The notes under the pieces: model-generated
Databases searched by the model: none
What the model was told of the DNA's origin: nothing
Seen by the model: the letters and a program-made list of their open reading frames with translations, nothing else
Shown here: one piece after another, positions 26,451 to 35,475 of the stretch
How the letters are laid out: each line of letters starts with the position of its first letter
Numbering within the stretch: the first letter of the stretch is position 1
Assembly: GCA_938074205.1 (NCBI GenBank)
Contig: CALJES010000001.1
Location: forward strand, 100,268 to 164,267
DNA from: an uncultured bacterium
GTDB taxonomy: Bacteria > Armatimonadota > UBA5829
DNA: 64,000 bases
Direction: 5' to 3'
Position numbers and translations under genes: made by a program

Positions 26451-28166
26451 TTATTCCGTAGTTACCCGTAGAACTTCTTCAATTGTTGTAATGCCAGCTT
26501 TGACTTTGTCGAGGGCATCTTGTCTCAGTGTGCGCATACCCTTCTCGACAGCGATTTGTCTGATAGTCGCGGCTGAGGACCTGCTAATTATCGCCGAGCG
26601 AATGTCGTCGTCAACTTTGAGAAGCTCGTATATCCCGGTTCGCCCTTTGTAGCCAGTTCGCCCACATTGTTCGCATCCGCTTCCTTTCATGGCCCCAGAA
26701 AGTTCCTCAGACGTGATATCCAGATCTAGCTTGTTTAGCAACTCATCGGAAACGACGTAGGGCGCCGCACAACGGGTACATACAGTTCGAACCAATCTCT
26801 GAGATAATAAACCGATTACCGACGACGCAACTAAGAACGGCTCGACCTGCATATCGATCAACCTGGCAGCCGCACCCGCGGAATCATTTGCGTGAAGGGT
26901 CGACAGTACAAGATGCCCAGTCAGTGCAGCCTCAACCGCTATCTGAGCTGTTTCGGAATCTCTGATTTCGCCGACGAGTATGACATCCGGATCTTGCCGG
27001 ACTATAGTTCTCAGGCCAGTAGCAAATGTAAGACCGGCTTTTCTATTCACATTGGCTTGGATGACGCCGGGCAACTGGTATTCTACGGGGTCCTCGATGG
27101 TTATTATGTTGCGCTCGACCGAATTGATCATGTTGAGAGCTGCGTATAGAGTAGTGGTCTTGCCCGCGCCAGTCGGTCCACAGGTAAGAATCATCCCGTA
27201 AGGCGCGTGTACCATTCTCGCAAACTCCTCTGCCACATCCGGCTGCAACCCCAGTTTGTCGAGCGTGATCTGAGCAGCACTTTTTTCCAGGACTCTTATG
27301 ACAACGTTCTCGCCATGAATTGCCGGATAAGTTGAAATGCGAAAGTCGTATTCCTGTGGCCTTGCAATTAGCGTAATACGACCGTCCTGAGGAGCACGGC
27401 GTTCGGCTACGTCCATACCAGCCATAACTTTGATTCGCGAAATGACCGGTGCCTGGAGGTCCTTGGGGATGCTCATTGCTTCGTGGAGGATGCCGTCTAC
27501 TCGAAACCTGACTCTGACACGGCTAGCCTCCGGTTCTATATGGATGTCGCTGCAACCCTCAGCGATCGCTCGTGCGATGAGCGCATTTACTAGCCGCACA
27601 ACAGGAGCTCCGCCTGCCAGATCTTTCAGATCTGCAACGTTGACCTCTGTTTCCTCAGACTCTTCCTCTTCCCGAACACTAACATCGGCGTCAGCATCAC
27701 GTATTGCCTCAACGATAATATCGCTGACATCTCCTGCTGCGCCAAAACACTTAAAAATGGCCTCGAGAATCTCGTCTTCAAGCGCGATCAAGGGTATGGG
27801 CTCAAGACCTGTCAATCTGGCGATTTCGTCGACGGCTTGAACGTCGAGGGGATTAGCCATAGCGACCTTTAGTATGTCCTCAGACCTCTCGATAGGTATT
27901 GCCTTGCAACGCAGCGCTACAGCATGCGGAATGAGCTTGGCAATTTTTGGATCGATTTCGCGCTCCGAGAGTTCAACGAATTGAATGCCGTGCTGAATGC
28001 CGACACAGCGAACACGGTCGCGTTCGGTGATCATGCCAAGTCGGACAAGAAAATGCCCGATGTCTTCATTGACATCGGTGCGCATCGCAAGAGCTGCATC
28101 AAGCTGCTTGGAAGTCAGAAGACCCTCGTCCAGAAGTACGGAAGTCAGTGTTGTTTTAGTGGGCAT
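26451..28166 (-). CDS. Assembly ATPase GspE/PilB
   Basis: 571 residues. An N-terminal T2SSE_N domain (about 1-145) is joined by an acidic linker (E-E-E-E-S-E-E-T-E) to the hexameric ATPase. Walker A is G-P-T-G-A-G-K-T-T-T at 330-339, followed by the Asp box, Walker B (D-P-D-V-I-L-V-G-E-I-R-D) and the His box (S-T-L-H-A-N-D). A zinc-binding pair of C-x2-C motifs (CTRC and CEQC) follows, typical of extension ATPases. No PilT-type retraction ATPase is in the window. GGAGGG lies 10 nt before the ATG. Confidence 0.95.
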   Translation of the reverse strand: MPTKTTLTSVLLDEGLLTSKQLDAALAMRTDVNEDIGHFLVRLGMITERDRVRCVGIQHGIQFVELSEREIDPKIAKLIPHAVALRCKAIPIERSEDILKVAMANPLDVQAVDEIARLTGLEPIPLIALEDEILEAIFKCFGAAGDVSDIIVEAIRDADADVSVREEEESEETEVNVADLKDLAGGAPVVRLVNALIARAIAEGCSDIHIEPEASRVRVRFRVDGILHEAMSIPKDLQAPVISRIKVMAGMDVAERRAPQDGRITLIARPQEYDFRISTYPAIHGENVVIRVLEKSAAQITLDKLGLQPDVAEEFARMVHAPYGMILTCGPTGAGKTTTLYAALNMINSVERNIITIEDPVEYQLPGVIQANVNRKAGLTFATGLRTIVRQDPDVILVGEIRDSETAQIAVEAALTGHLVLSTLHANDSAGAAARLIDMQVEPFLVASSVIGLLSQRLVRTVCTRCAAPYVVSDELLNKLDLDITSEELSGAMKGSGCEQCGRTGYKGRTGIYELLKVDDDIRSAIISRSSAATIRQIAVEKGMRTLRQDALDKVKAGITTIEEVLRVTTE

Positions 28167-28190
28167 TCCGCAAACCCTCCACTGCGATTC

Positions 28191-29597
28191 CTAGTAGGAA
28201 ACAGACGTGACTATGCGAGGCGAAAGTAGTATGACAATTTCGGTTTGCTCACGTGTTCTCTTGGCATGTCGAAAGAGGTTTCCAATGAACGGTAGTTTCG
28301 AAAGGACAGGCAGCTTTGCCATATTAACAATCTCGCTATTTCGAAGTAGACCTCCAATTGCCAACGTAGACCCACTTTTCACAGAAACAGTTGTACGAGC
28401 CTCCCTAGTACTAATCTGTGGGTAGTCACCGGCTTGGGTCCGCAGGTACCCAGTTACCAGACTCACCTGGGGATACAAAGTGAGTACGATGTTATCTTCG
28501 CCAGCTATTTTCGGCGCGATTTGCAAGTAGATTCCTACCTTCTCCTCTGCTTTGTCGTATATGGGAGAGCCAATCTGGTTGTAGCCGACCAGCTTGGGAT
28601 ACAGAATGCGATCACCTATCAATATGTCCGCACACTCGCCGTCCAAGACGGAAATATTAGGCTGAGCGAGAAGATTAGCTTTTCCTTCCTTTATCATGAG
28701 CGAGAGCGTGCCGGTTATGCTCATTCCCTGTCTTGTGAACTTGCCGAAACCGATTCCAGACGGGTTAGACTCCGTAATCGCTATATTGCTCCAAGTCCAT
28801 TCGATACCCAGGTCTTTCGAACCTGAAGCGCTAATTTCAGTTACAGCAACATCAATAGCTACCTGCTTGCGAGGAATATCAAGCCTTTCGAGAACGCTCT
28901 TGGCATTGTCCACGGCTTGTTTGTCTCCGATCAACACTATCTTATTCGCAGTTCCGCGGGACGCGCCGCCGGACTGACCAGAACCGGTCGGCTTTTGCTC
29001 ACCGGTTAGTCCCCCTGCAGTAGGATCAAGTTCAGGAGTCGACGAACCCGGACCCTCCGCGCAAACAATTGAAGGAAATAATTTCGTGATAACGGATACC
29101 AGATCTGAAGACTTTGCATATTTGCAATCCCAAACGAGAACCTCAGTTGAACGAGCACTCACAGCGTCGGGGTTGTCCTGGTCATTGCCATCCTTGTTCT
29201 TTCTTGACGCCATTACTACATAAGTTCCGTTGACCTTGTCGTAGGTGAAGCCACTCACCTCTGCTAGGTAATCGAGGATAGCATCGAGAGGTAGCTGTTT
29301 CAGATGGGCATTCACCTGACCTGACACTTCAGGGCTGACTACAATATTTGCTCCAGACCGACGCGCCAATAATTCCAGAACTAGACGGATGTCTGTTCCG
29401 CTTGCATTAAGATCGTACAAATCAGCCTTATCGGCAGGCGCGACTACGCCTGCCGTTGAGTCATTAGAAGCCGATATACCGCTTGCTTCTGCCGCAAAAA
29501 AACTGCAATCAGCAACCCAACCTGCTACAATTCCTAGCAAGACTATCGGAAGATACTCCGCAATGAAAACCGATTTTTTCATCATTCTGTGAGACAT
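28191..29597 (-). CDS. Secretin (PilQ/GspD-like)
   Basis: 468 residues, short for the family. A signal peptide or anchor (about 8-35) leads to an STN/N0-like domain (about 60-130, D-I-R-L-V-L-E-L-L-A-R-R-S-G-A-N-I-V-V). A second N domain follows, interrupted by a Gly/Ser/Thr-rich loop (about 185-215). The C-terminal secretin domain has V-P-x-L-S-K-L-P-F-I-G-N-L-F and the closing I-V-I-L-L-S-P-R-I-V. It forms the outer-membrane pore. There are no AMIN domains and only two N domains before the pore. The gene lies 7 bp after the pilP-like gene. Confidence 0.93.
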   Translation of the reverse strand: MSHRMMKKSVFIAEYLPIVLLGIVAGWVADCSFFAAEASGISASNDSTAGVVAPADKADLYDLNASGTDIRLVLELLARRSGANIVVSPEVSGQVNAHLKQLPLDAILDYLAEVSGFTYDKVNGTYVVMASRKNKDGNDQDNPDAVSARSTEVLVWDCKYAKSSDLVSVITKLFPSIVCAEGPGSSTPELDPTAGGLTGEQKPTGSGQSGGASRGTANKIVLIGDKQAVDNAKSVLERLDIPRKQVAIDVAVTEISASGSKDLGIEWTWSNIAITESNPSGIGFGKFTRQGMSITGTLSLMIKEGKANLLAQPNISVLDGECADILIGDRILYPKLVGYNQIGSPIYDKAEEKVGIYLQIAPKIAGEDNIVLTLYPQVSLVTGYLRTQAGDYPQISTREARTTVSVKSGSTLAIGGLLRNSEIVNMAKLPVLSKLPFIGNLFRHAKRTREQTEIVILLSPRIVTSVSY

Positions 29598-29603
29598 CTT
29601 CGA

Positions 29604-30272
29604 TTACCCCGGCCTTCTTGCAACTATTGTCCGTTTGCCATCCGTCAACACCGCATCGTCGCGGCTCAGACTAACCACCTTGAACCCGTTATCGAGTACG
29701 TCACCGATCTCCACAGTATTGATCACGGAGTCCCCGAACTGAATCACTGCGCTCCACCCACGCTCGTTAGCGACTGTGGCTAACAAGATACACTTGTCGA
29801 CAGATGCACCCTCTTCTTCTCGATCCTGTTTATGAACTGGTACATTCTCGTTCTCTATTCGCAACGTGGAATCGCGCAGAGTATCCCCTATCCGTATGAC
29901 ATTCGCGAGATCTCTGGATCCCCACGGAGTGTGGTGCTGAATATTTTGTACCAGCCCAACAGGAACGGGCTTTGCTTCTACACTTCTAACCACGCTTTCG
30001 CCACCAGCAGTGGCGCGTGTCATCTTCGGCGCCTCAAACGGGTTGCGAAAACTCCAACCAAGCACAGTACTCTTTGGTCGGCTGCTGTCGGCGACTTCAT
30101 CGCCCCGAGTTGGAACACTCGACACACGAACCACGGCTGGCGATGAGTCCTGCCGCCGAATAAACTGCAGCCGCATCCTGTATCCCAACACGGCAAGCGC
30201 AACGGCCAGCACAACAAGCAAGGCTGCTACGACCTTAGTCTGGCTACGATCGGTTTGCACTACTAACTCCAC
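29604..30272 (-). CDS. PilP/GspC-like inner-membrane to secretin connector
   Basis: 222 residues. One N-terminal membrane helix (about 13-32), a disordered Ser/Arg-rich stretch, and the F-R-N-P-F-E motif common at the start of PilP/GspC homology regions. The C-terminal half has two short beta units (C-I-L-L-A-T-V and V-I-N-T-V-E-I-G-D-V-L-D-N-G-F-K-V-V-S-L) that fit the HR domain which contacts the secretin N0 domain. The GTG start overlaps the pilO-like gene by 29 bp; another GTG four codons later is possible. Assignment rests mainly on operon position. Confidence 0.7.
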   Translation of the reverse strand: MELVVQTDRSQTKVVAALLVVLAVALAVLGYRMRLQFIRRQDSSPAVVRVSSVPTRGDEVADSSRPKSTVLGWSFRNPFEAPKMTRATAGGESVVRSVEAKPVPVGLVQNIQHHTPWGSRDLANVIRIGDTLRDSTLRIENENVPVHKQDREEEGASVDKCILLATVANERGWSAVIQFGDSVINTVEIGDVLDNGFKVVSLSRDDAVLTDGKRTIVARRPG

Positions 30273-30843
30273 TAGTCTGCTCTTTCTTCTCGTAAACTGT
30301 AATCACCAAATCGAAGCCTATGATTGGCCTTCCGGAACCGGAATTTGCATGAAGCGCAAACGAATCAAGCTTCACCGGAAGGTCAGAATGTCGAAAACGA
30401 TTGAGCAAGCGAATTACTTGCTCATACTCCCCGCTACCCTTTGCGCGAACCTTGAATGCATTCCATATACCGAGCTTTACACCGTCAACCTCTATCTCAG
30501 CAGCTACCGGCGCGCCCTCCGGCACGAATGACTCAATTCTCACTAGCTCTTGGCGAGCCCATTCGTCGAACTTTACTGCAAAAAAATCCACCCCTCCGGG
30601 CGAGGGTGGCGTGCGTCTAGTTTCAGTCTCGCGTTTCTGAGCGAGCTCGCGCGCAAGATTGACAGCCTCCGTTTTCGTCTTACGTAACAAACTTTTGCTC
30701 TCCGACACGCGAGACAAGGCGACAGCGCACTGTATTCCCAAATAGCCGCACAGAACCAACGCAATTACCGTGCCAAATGACTGTACGTATTTAGTCAGAC
30801 GCACGTTTTCAGGAGCGTAAAACTTGGACGGCAACGCTAACAC
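30244..30843 (-). CDS. PilO-like alignment-complex protein
   Basis: 199 residues from the GTG at 30843, which lies 4 nt after the pilN stop; an open frame continues upstream only as the shadow of pilN. A membrane helix (about 24-44) is followed by a coiled segment (about 48-75, Lys/Glu/Arg-rich) and a ferredoxin-like beta-alpha domain (V-R-I-E-S-F-V-P-E-G through the F-D-L-V-I-T-V-Y strand), as in PilO. It would pair with PilN in the inner membrane. Assigned by size, topology and position between pilN and pilP. Confidence 0.75.
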   Translation of the reverse strand: MLALPSKFYAPENVRLTKYVQSFGTVIALVLCGYLGIQCAVALSRVSESKSLLRKTKTEAVNLARELAQKRETETRRTPPSPGGVDFFAVKFDEWARQELVRIESFVPEGAPVAAEIEVDGVKLGIWNAFKVRAKGSGEYEQVIRLLNRFRHSDLPVKLDSFALHANSGSGRPIIGFDLVITVYEKKEQTSGVSSANRS

Positions 30844-30847
30844 TCTC

Positions 30848-31516
30848 TTACGGTGACCCCTGCACCTGCGGAACTGTTTGTGCAGATTGAACTGCTTGTA
30901 CTCCCTCCTTCTGCGATATTTTGGCTTGAAATGCGAATACGACCGCACTGGCTCCAGTATTGTAAGTATTTTCAGGGGCGTTCCGACCTCGTTGACCTTC
31001 TGCGACACCGGAAGTTGCAGCCAATAAGCTAGTAACCTGTGCACTGTTCAGTTGAACATCTGAAAATTCTCGGCAATCTTTGATAGAGCGCATAAACTCA
31101 GAGACCAAGTTCATTGAGAGCGCCTGGCCCTCCACTGTAACGGCATTACCAGACTCAGAAGTTTCCACACGACTCAACCAAACTCCATTGGGAACGTTGT
31201 AGAGTATGGCATCAAGCATCGAAAGCCACCGATCGCTGGACTGAGCAAGCTGGGCATGCCACTTTCGCTGACCAGATCTAGTCCTATAGATAAGCAAGTT
31301 CCGCTTAATCGAAACGCAGCGCTGTTGGGTATTCGCAAGCTCAGCTTCTATCTCTGCCACTTCTCCTGCAACACTCGACCTGCACCAGAAAAACCCTGCA
31401 AACGCGAATAAGTCGAGCACGAGGAGAGCAACCAAGATCCTGAGTCGCTTATCTATTTCGCGTCGACACAGTAGACGCTGCTCTATTTTTTCCTCAGCAA
31501 GGTTGAAAGGTTTCAT
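30848..31516 (-). CDS. PilN-like alignment-complex protein
   Basis: 222 residues. The N-terminus M-K-P-F-N-L-A resembles the PilN peptide that docks into PilM (consensus I-N-L-L-P). A membrane helix follows (about 26-46), then a coiled coil (about 50-80) and a PilN fold with the W-L-S-M-L-D-A-I-L-Y-N-V-P-x-G-V-W-L segment. It starts 4 bp after pilM, without its own strong ribosome site, so is coupled. The C-terminal ~45 residues are Gln/Asn-rich and look variable. Confidence 0.8.
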   Translation of the reverse strand: MKPFNLAEEKIEQRLLCRREIDKRLRILVALLVLDLFAFAGFFWCRSSVAGEVAEIEAELANTQQRCVSIKRNLLIYRTRSGQRKWHAQLAQSSDRWLSMLDAILYNVPNGVWLSRVETSESGNAVTVEGQALSMNLVSEFMRSIKDCREFSDVQLNSAQVTSLLAATSGVAEGQRGRNAPENTYNTGASAVVFAFQAKISQKEGVQAVQSAQTVPQVQGSP

Positions 31517-31519
31517 TTC

Positions 31520-32656
31520 TTATGCCGCGGTAACGCGCTCTTTTGTACACGACATACCAGCGCTGTAGTCGCCGATTGCGAGTCCCATAGCGGTCACAAA
31601 CTGCGCTGCAAAATCTCCTATACTTTGCAGCCCAGGCCGAACATCAACGGAAAAGCCGGCAAACGGGTTCGCAATGAAGTTTATCTCGACTCCGCGATCT
31701 GCCAAGGCCTTGTCTAGACCCGGCAAGAGCGCCCCGCCTCCAGCTAGCACTGTTGAGCCGACTATCCCGAGATAACTACCCTCAGCATATTGACTGCTGA
31801 AGAAACGTAGGGAACGTTGTATTTCGCGTGCTAGGCGCCCGACTACGTTATCACAAGGGACCAACAACTCTCCCTCGCCGGCTGTGCACACTAAAGTACC
31901 ATTCGGAAGCAACTGAGTTCCGCGAGATGATTTTATTCTTTCGGCTTCCTCCCACGTGATTGACAGGTGATCTGCAATCCTTGCCGTAAAATCATTGCCA
32001 CCTACCGGTACAGTCCTTGCAAACTCAAACTCGTCACCGCGTATAACGCTAATGGTCGTGCTCTTTGCCCCGACCACACAATGTGCACGAGGCTGGCCGC
32101 TCCAAAGCGGACTTCTGCGACTCGTATAATCTTCTAAACTGCGGGCGGCAGCTACAGGCCCGACGTCGACAGCAACCGGCTCTAGACCGGCTCTGTCAGC
32201 CAAGTCAAGCAACTCATCGATTGCCGAAGACGAAGCCGCCACAAGCATTACGAAGTAGATGTTACGACCCCGCCGCCCCCTTGGAAGCAGAACCCTGTAG
32301 TCAACAACCACATCGTCCGCAGGAAACGGCGCCCCTCGAATTGCAGCAGCTCGAGCTGTCGCATCAAGCTCTGCTTCATTCGATGCCTCCAGGTGAAGCC
32401 ATTTCATGTGCACCGATTCGGGTGGCAGAGCTAGAATTGCCTTGGTTGAGTGAAATCCGCCACTAGAAAGCATAGTACGAATAGCATGGACAATAGCCTC
32501 CGATGAAGGCGGTTTATTCGAGTCTGAATGGTTCGAAATAGGTACAACCTGTGCAGCGCGTATGATCAATTCCAAGCCGCGCTCAACTACCTCGACGCCC
32601 TTTACGGAATGAGTGCCTATGTCAAGTCCTATCCTGTGTGTAATGTGATAAGGCAT
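31520..32656 (-). CDS. pilM: PilM-like cytoplasmic actin-fold protein
   Basis: 378 residues. The ASKHA/actin-like start R-I-G-L-D-I-G-T-H-S-V-K-G-V-E-V is PilM's nucleotide-binding strand. L-A-L-P-P-E-S-V-H and V-A-G/G-G-G-A-L-L-P-G-L elements follow. PilM sits on the cytoplasmic face and binds PilN. I use the ATG at 32656 as it is nearest to strand 1; a GTG 13 codons upstream is possible. It appears to be the first gene of a 12 kb minus-strand operon reaching the CsgG-like gene at 19.6 kb. I see no convincing promoter in the 125 bp upstream. Confidence 0.88.
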   Translation of the reverse strand: MPYHITHRIGLDIGTHSVKGVEVVERGLELIIRAAQVVPISNHSDSNKPPSSEAIVHAIRTMLSSGGFHSTKAILALPPESVHMKWLHLEASNEAELDATARAAAIRGAPFPADDVVVDYRVLLPRGRRGRNIYFVMLVAASSSAIDELLDLADRAGLEPVAVDVGPVAAARSLEDYTSRRSPLWSGQPRAHCVVGAKSTTISVIRGDEFEFARTVPVGGNDFTARIADHLSITWEEAERIKSSRGTQLLPNGTLVCTAGEGELLVPCDNVVGRLAREIQRSLRFFSSQYAEGSYLGIVGSTVLAGGGALLPGLDKALADRGVEINFIANPFAGFSVDVRPGLQSIGDFAAQFVTAMGLAIGDYSAGMSCTKERVTAA

Positions 32657-32781
32657 AATGCTGGTAGAAGTCGTGCCTCGGTGTGATAAAGGCACCGTGA
32701 TGATTCGAAACTATGACCACATTTTTAGTATCGGCACTTCAATCGGAGGTAATTAGAAGCTACGAGAAAATAGGGGCCTAA

Positions 32782-33111
32782 TTACAGAAGCGACACCACA
32801 TTGACCGCGAGGAACGAGATAGTGTAGATGGCGATATAGCTTGCGAGGGTAATTCGCCCGACAAGCTCAGCAAGAATAGCGCTCTTGTAGCGTCGGTACC
32901 ATTCGACAACGCCCACATAAGCGACTAGCGTGCTGACTTTCACCGCCACAAAGGCTTCCATACCCAAACTCAGAACGTAGGCCATTATTGGGTTAATCTC
33001 GACAGCTCTACCGGTTCGCAACCAAACAACGGTAGTCAATAGATCGAGCAACGCAACTAGGACAAGAACAATGTTGACAGGCAGCAAAGGTAGACGGAGA
33101 CAAGCTGGCAT
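32782..33111 (-). CDS. DUF5658-like small membrane protein
   Basis: 109 residues with three predicted membrane helices (about 12-30, 42-65, 85-107). The L-L-D-L-L-T-T-V-V-W-L-R-T-G-R-A-V-E-I-N-P-I-M pattern (about 21-43, aspartate and asparagine within the helix) is what I associate with DUF5658. The function of that family is unknown. AGGAG lies about 10 nt before the ATG. It is on the strand of the pil operon and 125 bp ahead of pilM, so may share a transcript. Confidence 0.75.
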   Translation of the reverse strand: MPACLRLPLLPVNIVLVLVALLDLLTTVVWLRTGRAVEINPIMAYVLSLGMEAFVAVKVSTLVAYVGVVEWYRRYKSAILAELVGRITLASYIAIYTISFLAVNVVSLL

Positions 33112-33172
33112 CCTCGTACCACTCCTGCATAGATATACTCCTCAATTGCAGGATAGCATGGTTCTTCTTGTT

Positions 33173-33853
33173 CTATCTATCCGTATTGATACTTGTTTCT
33201 GGTTGCTGAAATCCCCTCTCGCGGATATGACGCAGCATCTGCGGCGCAACCACTGCAGGCCGAGCAGAGATAATTCGCTCGATTTGTATTTCTGGAACAG
33301 GGCTGTCCGGCTCAGCAGCTTCCTGTTGAAACCAAATCGAAAGGGCTGCCCCGATGTCACCGGCGTGCTCATACGCATGCGCGAGAAAATGCCACACGTA
33401 TTCAGGCACGTCAAAAGCTACTGCCCTTTCAAGGTATTCGATCGCCTCTTCAAATCTCGCGTGAATGTAGTAAAAGAAGCCCAGTTCCCAGTACAGATCA
33501 TAAACATCGCGATTGTGCTCAAGACCGTCAAGCAGTAATCTTTCGGCCTTGTGGGGGTTCTCCATCAGCGCGTTCTCGAGAAGCCAGGCTGCACTCGCGT
33601 ATGCCTCAGTATCTTGGGGGTCCATAGCAGCTATCAATCTCAGGGCCGCAACACAGCGTGCATATTCGCCTCTGTGCCAGAAAATGTCGTCGACCTCCCA
33701 GAGCCGGTCTCGCACCATCGCTAAGATATCTTGCAGTTTCTCAAGTGAAGAGGCAGGAATATCCTGCAACGACAGTTCGGCCGAAGCTACTACCGATACT
33801 GGACCAAGCACCAACATAACCAAAATTAAGCTCAAGCCGGGTTTGTTGCGCAT
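33173..33853 (-). CDS. Exported TPR protein
   Basis: 226 residues. A signal peptide (hydrophobic 8-24, V-x-A-S-A cleavage area) is followed by helical TPR-like repeats: R-G-E-Y-A-R-C-V-A-A-L-R-L-I (about 62-75), D-L-Y-W-E-L-G-F-F-Y-Y-I-H-A-R-F-E-E-A-I-E-Y-L (about 117-138) and W-H-F-L-A-H-A-Y-E-H-A-G-D-I-G-A-A (about 152-168). The ATG at 33853 has AAGGAG 9 nt upstream. It probably acts as a periplasmic scaffold; by position it might be a pilotin-type helper for the pil operon, but nothing in the sequence shows that. Confidence 0.75.
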   Translation of the reverse strand: MRNKPGLSLILVMLVLGPVSVVASAELSLQDIPASSLEKLQDILAMVRDRLWEVDDIFWHRGEYARCVAALRLIAAMDPQDTEAYASAAWLLENALMENPHKAERLLLDGLEHNRDVYDLYWELGFFYYIHARFEEAIEYLERAVAFDVPEYVWHFLAHAYEHAGDIGAALSIWFQQEAAEPDSPVPEIQIERIISARPAVVAPQMLRHIRERGFQQPETSINTDR

Positions 33854-33857
33854 AACC

Positions 33858-33887
33858 TTGACTCCTTGATTGCACTTGAACTATTCT
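33858..33887 (+). promoter_or_regulatory. Possible sigma-70 promoter of xylB-pyrF
   Basis: TTGACT (33858-33863, 5 of 6 matches) and TATTCT (33882-33887, 4 of 6) are separated by 18 bp in the 68 bp gap between the divergent TPR and xylulokinase genes. The start of xylB follows at 33922 with GAGGGAAG as the ribosome site. Confidence 0.4.
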
Positions 33888-33921
33888 TATACGCAAACGC
33901 TGGTTTTTCAGAGGGAAGCTT

Positions 33922-35457
33922 ATGACATATCTGTTAGGAATAGATATAGGCACATCAGGCACAAAGGCACTGCTCATCGACGCTGACCGCAATGGTGAGG
34001 TAATCGCATCCTCAACCAAGACTTATCCTCTTTACACGCCCAAACCTCTTTGGGCTGAGCAAGAACCCGAAGATTGGTGGCAAGCAACAATAGCAGCAAT
34101 AAGGGAAATACTTGACGAGTCCGCAGTTGACCCGAACCAGATCAAAGGAATCGGCCTATCCGGGCAAATGCACGGCTCGGTTTTCCTGGATGCGGACGAT
34201 AACGTGCTTCGACCCGCAATACTCTGGTGCGATCAGAGAACCCAGACAGAGTGCGACTGGATAATGGACACCGTCGGTCGAGAAAAGACGATCGAGTTGA
34301 TATCAAACCCGGTATTGACTGGCTTTACCGCAGGGAAGATAGTTTGGCTGCGTAACAATGAGCCAGAGCTGTACGCACGAGTAAAAAGAGTTTTGCTGCC
34401 AAAGGATTACATACGGCTTAAACTGACTGGCGAGTATGCGACGGAAGTCTCAGACGCAAGCGGCACGGCGCTTTTTAATGTCAGAAAGCGGGATTGGGCA
34501 TACGAAATGTTGGACGCTGTCGGCATTCCAAGAGAGTGGATGCCGCGGGTGTACGAAAGCCCGGAAATAACAGGCCGAATTACTGAGGAAGCTGCATCTC
34601 TTACCGGACTCAAAGCAGGAACCCCAGTAGTAGGCGGGGGAGGAGATCAAGCTGCAGGTGCCGTTGGAAACGGCGTTGTAGAATCGGGAATAATTTCCTC
34701 TACTGTGGGAACATCTGGTGTCGTATTTGCGTTTGCAGACGAACCCGTAGTAGATCCGAGTCTAAGGGTTCATACGTTTTGCCATGCGGTACCAGGTAAG
34801 TGGCACGTGATGGGCGTTATGTTATCTGCGGGCGGAAGCCTCCGCTGGTATAGGGATACATTTGCAAGTGCAGAAACCTGCGTAGCGCGCGCCCTCGGCA
34901 AAGACGCCTACGATGTGATTATTGAAGAGGCAGTTAGCGTTCCACCGGGCAGCGAAGGATTAATCTTTCTACCGTACCTCTCCGGTGAACGCACGCCATA
35001 CGCCGATCCGCACGCGAGAGGTGTTTTCTTCGGAATTACCTTGCGGAGCAAACGAGGGCACTTTGTGAGGTCCGTGTTGGAAGGTGTAGCATTTGGGCTC
35101 CGCGATTCATTTGCTATCCTGGAAGAAATGAATGTTCCGATTCGTCAGGTGCGTGCTTCCGGGGGAGGGGCCAGAAGTGAACTCTGGCGGCAAATTCAGG
35201 CAGATGTCACAGGCTACGACCATGTAACTATTAACGTGGATGAAGGTCCTGCTCTGGGCGTGGCACTACTTGCTGGAGTAGGCACGGGTATCTATCCGAG
35301 TGTCGAACAGGCCTGCAGATCGGTTATCAGGGTGGTTGCTACTACTAAAGCCAATCAATCCAACAAAGTTGTCTATGACAAATATTACACAGTCTACCGC
35401 TCTCTGTATCAGTCACTAAAAAACGAATTCCCGAAACTGTCGGGGATTATTTCCTGA
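33922..35457 (+). CDS. xylB: Xylulokinase
   Basis: 511 residues, FGGY carbohydrate kinase. N-terminal phosphate loop G-I-D-I-G-T-S-G-T-K (6-15), the sugar-contacting M-H-G (83-85) and the catalytic base D242 in G-G-G-D-Q-A-A-G-A are all as in XylB, as are the length and the L-S-G-Q-M-H-G context that separates xylulokinases from glycerol kinases. It phosphorylates D-xylulose with ATP for entry into the pentose phosphate pathway. No xylA is in the window. It is followed after 18 bp by pyrF. The acetylxylan esterase at 41.4 kb is a likely functional companion. Confidence 0.93.
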   Translation: MTYLLGIDIGTSGTKALLIDADRNGEVIASSTKTYPLYTPKPLWAEQEPEDWWQATIAAIREILDESAVDPNQIKGIGLSGQMHGSVFLDADDNVLRPAILWCDQRTQTECDWIMDTVGREKTIELISNPVLTGFTAGKIVWLRNNEPELYARVKRVLLPKDYIRLKLTGEYATEVSDASGTALFNVRKRDWAYEMLDAVGIPREWMPRVYESPEITGRITEEAASLTGLKAGTPVVGGGGDQAAGAVGNGVVESGIISSTVGTSGVVFAFADEPVVDPSLRVHTFCHAVPGKWHVMGVMLSAGGSLRWYRDTFASAETCVARALGKDAYDVIIEEAVSVPPGSEGLIFLPYLSGERTPYADPHARGVFFGITLRSKRGHFVRSVLEGVAFGLRDSFAILEEMNVPIRQVRASGGGARSELWRQIQADVTGYDHVTINVDEGPALGVALLAGVGTGIYPSVEQACRSVIRVVATTKANQSNKVVYDKYYTVYRSLYQSLKNEFPKLSGIIS

Positions 35458-35475
35458 CGGGAAGGACATCAGTCA

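Noticed and set aside
30844-31044. Upstream extension of the pilO-like gene
   Set aside because: It overlaps pilN entirely and is rich in Arg/Lys without structure; the GTG at 30843, 4 nt after the pilN stop, fits a coupled start.
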